Below are positions 22,493 through 26,420 of a stretch of DNA of 26,420 nt, piece by piece. The first letter of the stretch is position 1. Each line of letters opens with the position of its first letter. Location: positions 1-26,420 of IMG/VR virus record IMGVR_UViG_3300028569_000831, one strand, 5' to 3'. A program made the translations under genes and the position numbers. The stretch is from a virus. The notes under the pieces are model-generated. The model saw only the letters and a list, made by a program, of their open reading frames with translations. It searched no databases and was not told the origin of the DNA.

Positions 22493-23525
22493 ATTGCCCT
22501 AAAATCTCTAAGTATTTAGACTTTAATTGATTTGGTGCAAACGACTTATACCCTATGTCAAATGCCTGTTGTTTTTCTTTAGTCTTGTCAGACAGCCTTA
22601 CATATGAATCAATCTTTTCTGCAAATTGTTTTGGGTTTACGTCATAGTAAATTACTGGTGCAGCAAGTCTTAGCAATCCTAGCTCCTCAGAAACTGTCAG
22701 CCATTCTTTTGGAAGAATAATGTTGTTTGGAGAGATGTCAGTCATAAAAACTGGTAGACCACTAAGCAGTGCTTCGTTCATAGGCAGACAAAGACCAGCA
22801 TAGCGTCTAGGAAGAATCATAGCGTCAAAGCCAGTATACATATCCTGTCTATTTTTTACATTGTCAACCTCAACAGTAATCCTTGAATCTAATCTTTCAG
22901 TATTAATTGGTGTTTGACTTTTAATTACAAGCTCAAAGTCCTCCTTGGAATGCTTCATCATAGCAATCACACTATTAGTTCCATTACGATCATTGGCTGC
23001 TGCCTTTCCAGCAATATGGAGGATTCTTTTATGATCTTTTGAAGAATTAACTTGTAAGGCATTCTCAAATAATTCTGGGGGTGTAGGTGGTGGTAGGTAA
23101 ACTACTTGTGCCTTATTAGCAAATCTTTTATGAACCTTTTTAATCATCCAGGGACTTGGAGATATAAGTACGTCAGCCAAAGGTTTCTTTTCTGGCTTTA
23201 AGTTTCCAAACAATTCGTAGTTATACTGCAAGAATGTCTTTACACCTTTTAATCTTGCAAGTGTCGGAGTGTTATCATTATAAAATGTTTCACAACTTAA
23301 CAATACATCTATGTCTTCTAGGAAGTTATTCATTTCATCATCAGTTGGAAAGCCTTTACATATAACTTGATTACGTCCTTCATACCACTCAAAATGTTGC
23401 TCGTTTCCATTATAAAAAGTAAAATCAATAATCATAATCTTGTGTGGATTAAGCATATGTGTAAGTTCGTATGTCTGATTACCGAGACCAGTGTTGTCTG
23501 CCCTTACTATTATTCCTAACTTCAT
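22491..23525 (-). CDS. GT4-like (GT-B) glycosyltransferase
   Basis: A 344-residue protein opening MKLGIIVRADNTGLGNQTYEL, a GT-B style N-terminal loop, and carrying PRRYAGLCLPMNEALLSGLPVFMTD near 240-265, the donor-domain counterpart of the E-x7-E region (here with C and N substitutions around the loop). An in-frame TTG extends the frame to 23543, but the ATG at 23525 gives an ATGA overlap with the upstream gene and begins at the conserved start. Last gene of a five-gene operon. Donor and acceptor are unknown. Confidence 0.75.
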   Translation of the reverse strand: MKLGIIVRADNTGLGNQTYELTHMLNPHKIMIIDFTFYNGNEQHFEWYEGRNQVICKGFPTDDEMNNFLEDIDVLLSCETFYNDNTPTLARLKGVKTFLQYNYELFGNLKPEKKPLADVLISPSPWMIKKVHKRFANKAQVVYLPPPTPPELFENALQVNSSKDHKRILHIAGKAAANDRNGTNSVIAMMKHSKEDFELVIKSQTPINTERLDSRITVEVDNVKNRQDMYTGFDAMILPRRYAGLCLPMNEALLSGLPVFMTDISPNNIILPKEWLTVSEELGLLRLAAPVIYYDVNPKQFAEKIDSYVRLSDKTKEKQQAFDIGYKSFAPNQLKSKYLEILGQ

Positions 23526-24283
23526 GCTTCTGTAAGACCCCAAGCCTCATCATCGCCAGTAAATTTTTTCATATTTTTTCTTCCATCCAAGTTATTTACA
23601 ACTCTAATATCATCTTTGTCTTGTGGGTTATATAGCCAAAGTCTGTGAGACATCCAACCATCCTCATTATCTTTGCAATCAGAGAGAAGTTTGCCATAAA
23701 ACTTGTCCTCAATAAAAAGTTTGGGGGTAGTATTAGGTAGCACTACATCACGGTAATACCATACGTAGGACATGTGAGGCTGCTGGCTCCACTGATAAGA
23801 CTGAACGAAGTCACCTTCTTGATCTTTCATAAGGTGCATGTGATCAGGCTCAATTACTTTATTAAAAGTATAAAATCTAACAGTATAAGCTTTATCCGAA
23901 GATATCATATCTACAACCTCTTGCCAGTCAAGTGATAAGTTATCTTGAAAAGAAATATCTCCTTCAACATATAGCATAAGTGGTGTTCTGATAAGACTAA
24001 CAGTTCTATTCATCATGGTTGACTGATGATTATGTTCATCAAAAATAATTGGTAGAACGTTGTGCCACTCATGTAATGATTTCCAAAGAATTCTATTTTT
24101 ATATTCGTCATACATATCTTTGCGGTGAATTTGCTCAACCCTAAGTCCATCTACCTGCAAAATTATTTCGTTATCTGGAAAGTACTGTCTAACACTTCGT
24201 ATCACTTCGTCAATTATCTCTGTGCTTGGGTGTACAGGACTAACCGATGTGGGAATAACTATTGTTACATCATTAATGTTCAT
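23522..24283 (-). CDS. GT-A type glycosyltransferase (GT2-like)
   Basis: A 253-residue protein with a GT-A start, NDVTIVIPTSVSP, a helix EIIDEVIRSVRQYFP, the strand IILQVDGLR, and LYVEGDISF with E107-G-D109 in the place of the DxD metal motif. It is short for GT2 (typically 250-350). ATG at 24283 is preferred to the TTG at 24310: GGAG lies seven bases upstream and the family motif starts at once. It overlaps the upstream gene by 11 bases and the downstream one by four. Confidence 0.7.
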   Translation of the reverse strand: MNINDVTIVIPTSVSPVHPSTEIIDEVIRSVRQYFPDNEIILQVDGLRVEQIHRKDMYDEYKNRILWKSLHEWHNVLPIIFDEHNHQSTMMNRTVSLIRTPLMLYVEGDISFQDNLSLDWQEVVDMISSDKAYTVRFYTFNKVIEPDHMHLMKDQEGDFVQSYQWSQQPHMSYVWYYRDVVLPNTTPKLFIEDKFYGKLLSDCKDNEDGWMSHRLWLYNPQDKDDIRVVNNLDGRKNMKKFTGDDEAWGLTEA

Positions 24284-25124
24284 TGATCTGCTCCATAATC
24301 TTGTAGGCAAAGTCTCTCTTTTGTTTAATCCACCAGGACACAGCCCTGTGCATATTCGCAGGGTAGTCCGTAGATAATTGGCTAACTACTTTTCTAAGTT
24401 TGCCCCAGTGAGCAATCTGTGGAATTGGCATATCGCCAAAAAGTATTTCCCAAAATTGATACACCTCTCCAACACTACTAACCTTATCTGCAATAGGAAT
24501 GCACAGCATTTCAAGACCTTCATAAAATCTAAAAGAGTCAATGCTTGCATTGCCAGCAGGTGCTGGAGCAAACCTAGCAGTAGCAAGAAGTCTGTAATAG
24601 TCTTTGGGCTTTTCTCCTTGTGTAAACCCTTTTGTAAGTCGATACACAGCGTTAGGGATATCTGGAAGAATTTCTGCAATCTGCTGACGACGTTGATGTG
24701 TGATTTGACCAGAAAAGTAAACATCTATTTCTTTTGTTGGATAGTCTGGAATAACATTGTCCTTGTGGTTAGGAACTCCAAGTGGAATCTTGTGATACTT
24801 TTGGTGGCGAGGGTATGGATACTGAATCCATATTTCAATATTAGGATGATCAATCTTTTCTACATTGAATACACCAAGTTCATCTGCAGTAACAAAGAGA
24901 ACTACTCTGTTAATCTTTTTAAGATTTTTATTTAAAAGATCTTCTAGTCCAGTCCACTCAAAACCAGGAGCCACGACGAATGCTCTATCGGTTTCTGGCA
25001 ATACTCTTGTCTGTATAACCTCAGTGTGGTTTCTTGTAAATGCTTCCTGTAAGAATCCAAAATCCCATTTTTCATCTGGGAAGCCCTTGCCTTTTGGTGT
25101 AATAGAGTAACACTTAGCCGACAT
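24273..25124 (-). CDS. Exostosin-like glycosyltransferase
   Basis: A protein of 283 residues from the ATG at 25124 (288 from 25139; neither has a strong ribosome site). YFSGQITHQRRQQIAEIL followed by a GFTQGEKPKDYYRLL segment and ARFAPAPAGNASIDSFRFYEGLEMLCIPI matches the exostosin/GT47-type donor site, where APxGxxxDSxRxxEaL...GcIP is the hallmark. The N-terminal part is less distinct. It sits in the middle of the glycosyltransferase operon with overlaps on both sides. Substrates unknown. Confidence 0.7.
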   Translation of the reverse strand: MSAKCYSITPKGKGFPDEKWDFGFLQEAFTRNHTEVIQTRVLPETDRAFVVAPGFEWTGLEDLLNKNLKKINRVVLFVTADELGVFNVEKIDHPNIEIWIQYPYPRHQKYHKIPLGVPNHKDNVIPDYPTKEIDVYFSGQITHQRRQQIAEILPDIPNAVYRLTKGFTQGEKPKDYYRLLATARFAPAPAGNASIDSFRFYEGLEMLCIPIADKVSSVGEVYQFWEILFGDMPIPQIAHWGKLRKVVSQLSTDYPANMHRAVSWWIKQKRDFAYKIMEQINEH

Positions 25125-25800
25125 AATAAACATACCCATCTTTTGGTGGGAAATATTTTAAATCAAAGTCTGTATTGTTAAATGGGGTGGGGTATGTATT
25201 TGTAATATCCTCGCCACTTCCTGGATAGAGTCCCCACTTACTCTTATAGTATTCACGAGTCTCTTCGTTTAGTTCTGGTCTAAGGTCAACCTTGCCAAGC
25301 TTGACGCTATGCCCCATACCAGCATCGTCTACGTCTATCAATACTTTTTCCCATAGACCGTGACCGTCTGGAAGCCTTGTTTCCATAAAGTCTGAGGCGT
25401 TAAAAGCTTTTTGAATCCTTAAGCTATAGTCTAGATCGTCGTAACCATATGGAATAAAGTTTTCATCCCAAAAGCCAACTTTTTCAATAATTGTTTTATG
25501 AAATGCAATTAAGTGCCAGCCATACACGACCTGTGCTTCAACAACAAGGTGGTTAGAGTTTTTTAGTGCTTCAATAAAATCAAGTCCACCAGACTCTCCA
25601 AATCTTATGGATGTTCCACAAACAATAAACCAGTCTGCATCTTGCTCAATAAACCTTCTCATACTAATATTTGTACTTGCAGGAAATCCTATATTGGCAA
25701 AAGTATTATCGATAAGCTGTACATTCTCTAGCTTGGAGGTTTTTAAAAATTCATCTTTATATTCTTCTGATGTATATGGAAGAGACACTAAATATTTCAT
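25114..25800 (-). CDS. GT-A glycosyltransferase, galactosyltransferase-like C-domain
   Basis: A 228-residue protein. N45 and R48-R49 in ASTNISMRRF lie at the usual substrate helix, DADWFIVCGTS holds the metal-site strand, and GFWDENFIPYGYDDLDYSLRI (109-129) is the EDxDxxxR-type catalytic block of GT2 and galactosyltransferase families with D121-D122. It lacks the usual long N-terminal P-loop-like segment. The ATG at 25800 gives an ATGA overlap with the upstream gene and is preferred to 25830. Confidence 0.72.
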   Translation of the reverse strand: MKYLVSLPYTSEEYKDEFLKTSKLENVQLIDNTFANIGFPASTNISMRRFIEQDADWFIVCGTSIRFGESGGLDFIEALKNSNHLVVEAQVVYGWHLIAFHKTIIEKVGFWDENFIPYGYDDLDYSLRIQKAFNASDFMETRLPDGHGLWEKVLIDVDDAGMGHSVKLGKVDLRPELNEETREYYKSKWGLYPGSGEDITNTYPTPFNNTDFDLKYFPPKDGYVYYVG

Positions 25801-26420
25801 AAGCCTAACTCTTTCAATATTTGTTTCCATCTATGGACATACGTGTGCTCACGTTTAGTTCGCTCGTGTCCAGCTAAACGAATAGACTCACGCTCTTCAT
25901 CGTGTTCTAGATAGTAGTCAATCTTTTCTTTTAGATCTCTTAGATTACCGTGATCATAGAATACAATTTCTTTTTTGTCTTCAAAGAAAGCGTCAAGTCC
26001 AAGGATGTTTGGGTAGATAGTAAATCCTCCACGACCAGTAGACTCAAACAATCTATCAGAAGAGTAGTATGGATAGTTAAAGTTAATGTTTAATGTGTCA
26101 CCAATAGCAATCTTACTACGAGCATAGATCTTATTCAATGCATCTCCACGGACTACTCCTGTATCACCATCTCCACCAACGTGCAAGAATCTATCTCCGT
26201 ATGTATCACGCAAGAAGTTCACTAATTCTGGACGGTATGGATACTCAGGGTGATACCCCTTGCTACCAACAAAGATAACATCATAGTCAAAACTATTATT
26301 GTAATCTGGATGAATGTAGCATTCTGGAGCAAACACACCAGCAGGAAGAAAGTGACCTTTAACTGAGGTGTTATCGTTGAACCAATCAGCCATAAATTTG
26401 TCTGTAGCAAAGAAGTGACT
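25797..26420 (-). CDS. CgeB-like GT-B glycosyltransferase (5' partial)
   Basis: The frame is open to the right edge, so the N-terminus lies outside; 207 residues are visible, with an internal ATG at 26391-26393. DYDVIFVGSKG, FLHVGGDG, YARSKIAIGDTLN and RLFESTGRGGFTIYP, then EIVFYDHGNLRDLKEKIDYYL and the ERTKREHTYVHR end, match the C-terminal half of the CgeB/Glyco_trans_1_2 group, in which a Glu in the FE-x-x-GRGG segment contacts the donor. First visible gene of the - strand operon. Confidence 0.78.
   Translation of the reverse strand, partial: SHFFATDKFMADWFNDNTSVKGHFLPAGVFAPECYIHPDYNNSFDYDVIFVGSKGYHPEYPYRPELVNFLRDTYGDRFLHVGGDGDTGVVRGDALNKIYARSKIAIGDTLNINFNYPYYSSDRLFESTGRGGFTIYPNILGLDAFFEDKKEIVFYDHGNLRDLKEKIDYYLEHDEERESIRLAGHERTKREHTYVHRWKQILKELGL

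Noticed and set aside
24378-24935. Plus-strand open frame of 185 codons opposite a glycosyltransferase gene
   Set aside because: It is antisense to a gene with clear exostosin-like motifs, is rich in rare residue runs, and shows no domain pattern or leader.

Overview
This window is a gene-dense piece of a double-stranded DNA tailed-phage genome. It carries both terminase subunits, a phage-type replication and recombination set, holin-like membrane proteins, an M23 peptidase lysin and two tRNA genes. Protein genes run nose to tail, many with ATGA or TAATG overlaps, and no stretch of 300 bases lacks a gene. The host is most likely an actinobacterium: a WhiB-family Fe-S regulator (21064-21351) is essentially confined to Actinobacteria and their phages, and a DUF7455-like protein fits. 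The base composition is clearly AT-rich for an actinophage, so a low-GC host such as a freshwater planktonic actinobacterium is a reasonable but unproven guess.

Layout on the + strand. Positions 1-9421 hold replication and recombination: DnaG-type primase (cut by the left edge), a gp32-like zinc-containing SSB, an HNH endonuclease, a bacterial-type DNA polymerase III alpha subunit with an apparently intact PHP site, MazG, NrdH redoxin, a RecA/UvsX-like recombinase, a small PD-(D/E)XK candidate, a Cas4-like Fe-S exonuclease and a RuvC-like resolvase. Positions 9426-12407 hold a small HTH protein, DUF3310, a hypothetical protein, and the small and large terminase. Positions 12417-15886 hold NrdI, NrdE and NrdF (class Ib ribonucleotide reductase), closed by a strong terminator. 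Positions 15941-18311 hold a holin-like gene behind a palindrome, then tRNA-Asn, a GT4 glycosyltransferase, a sugar-isomerase-like TIM barrel and tRNA-Thr. Positions 18322-22492 hold the M23 lysin, zinc-ribbon proteins, a SLOG-like protein, a dCMP-deaminase-like protein, WhiB, a three-helix PnuC/SemiSWEET-like membrane protein and a second holin-like gene, ending in a second terminator.

On the - strand, from the right edge down to 22491, five glycosyltransferase-like genes of different folds form a tightly coupled operon that converges on the + strand genes. They could glycosylate virion proteins, phage DNA or a host surface polymer.

The most unusual pattern concerns three genes: the HNH endonuclease, the GT4 enzyme and the TIM barrel. 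Each sits directly behind an extended -10 box (TGnTATAAT or TGnTATACT) with no Shine-Dalgarno sequence, and each encodes arginine almost only with AGA/AGG, while core genes use CGT. They look like independently transcribed, leaderless, recently acquired cargo. The HNH gene also seems to have replaced the 5' end of the polymerase gene. All functional calls come from reading motifs by eye; no database search was run.
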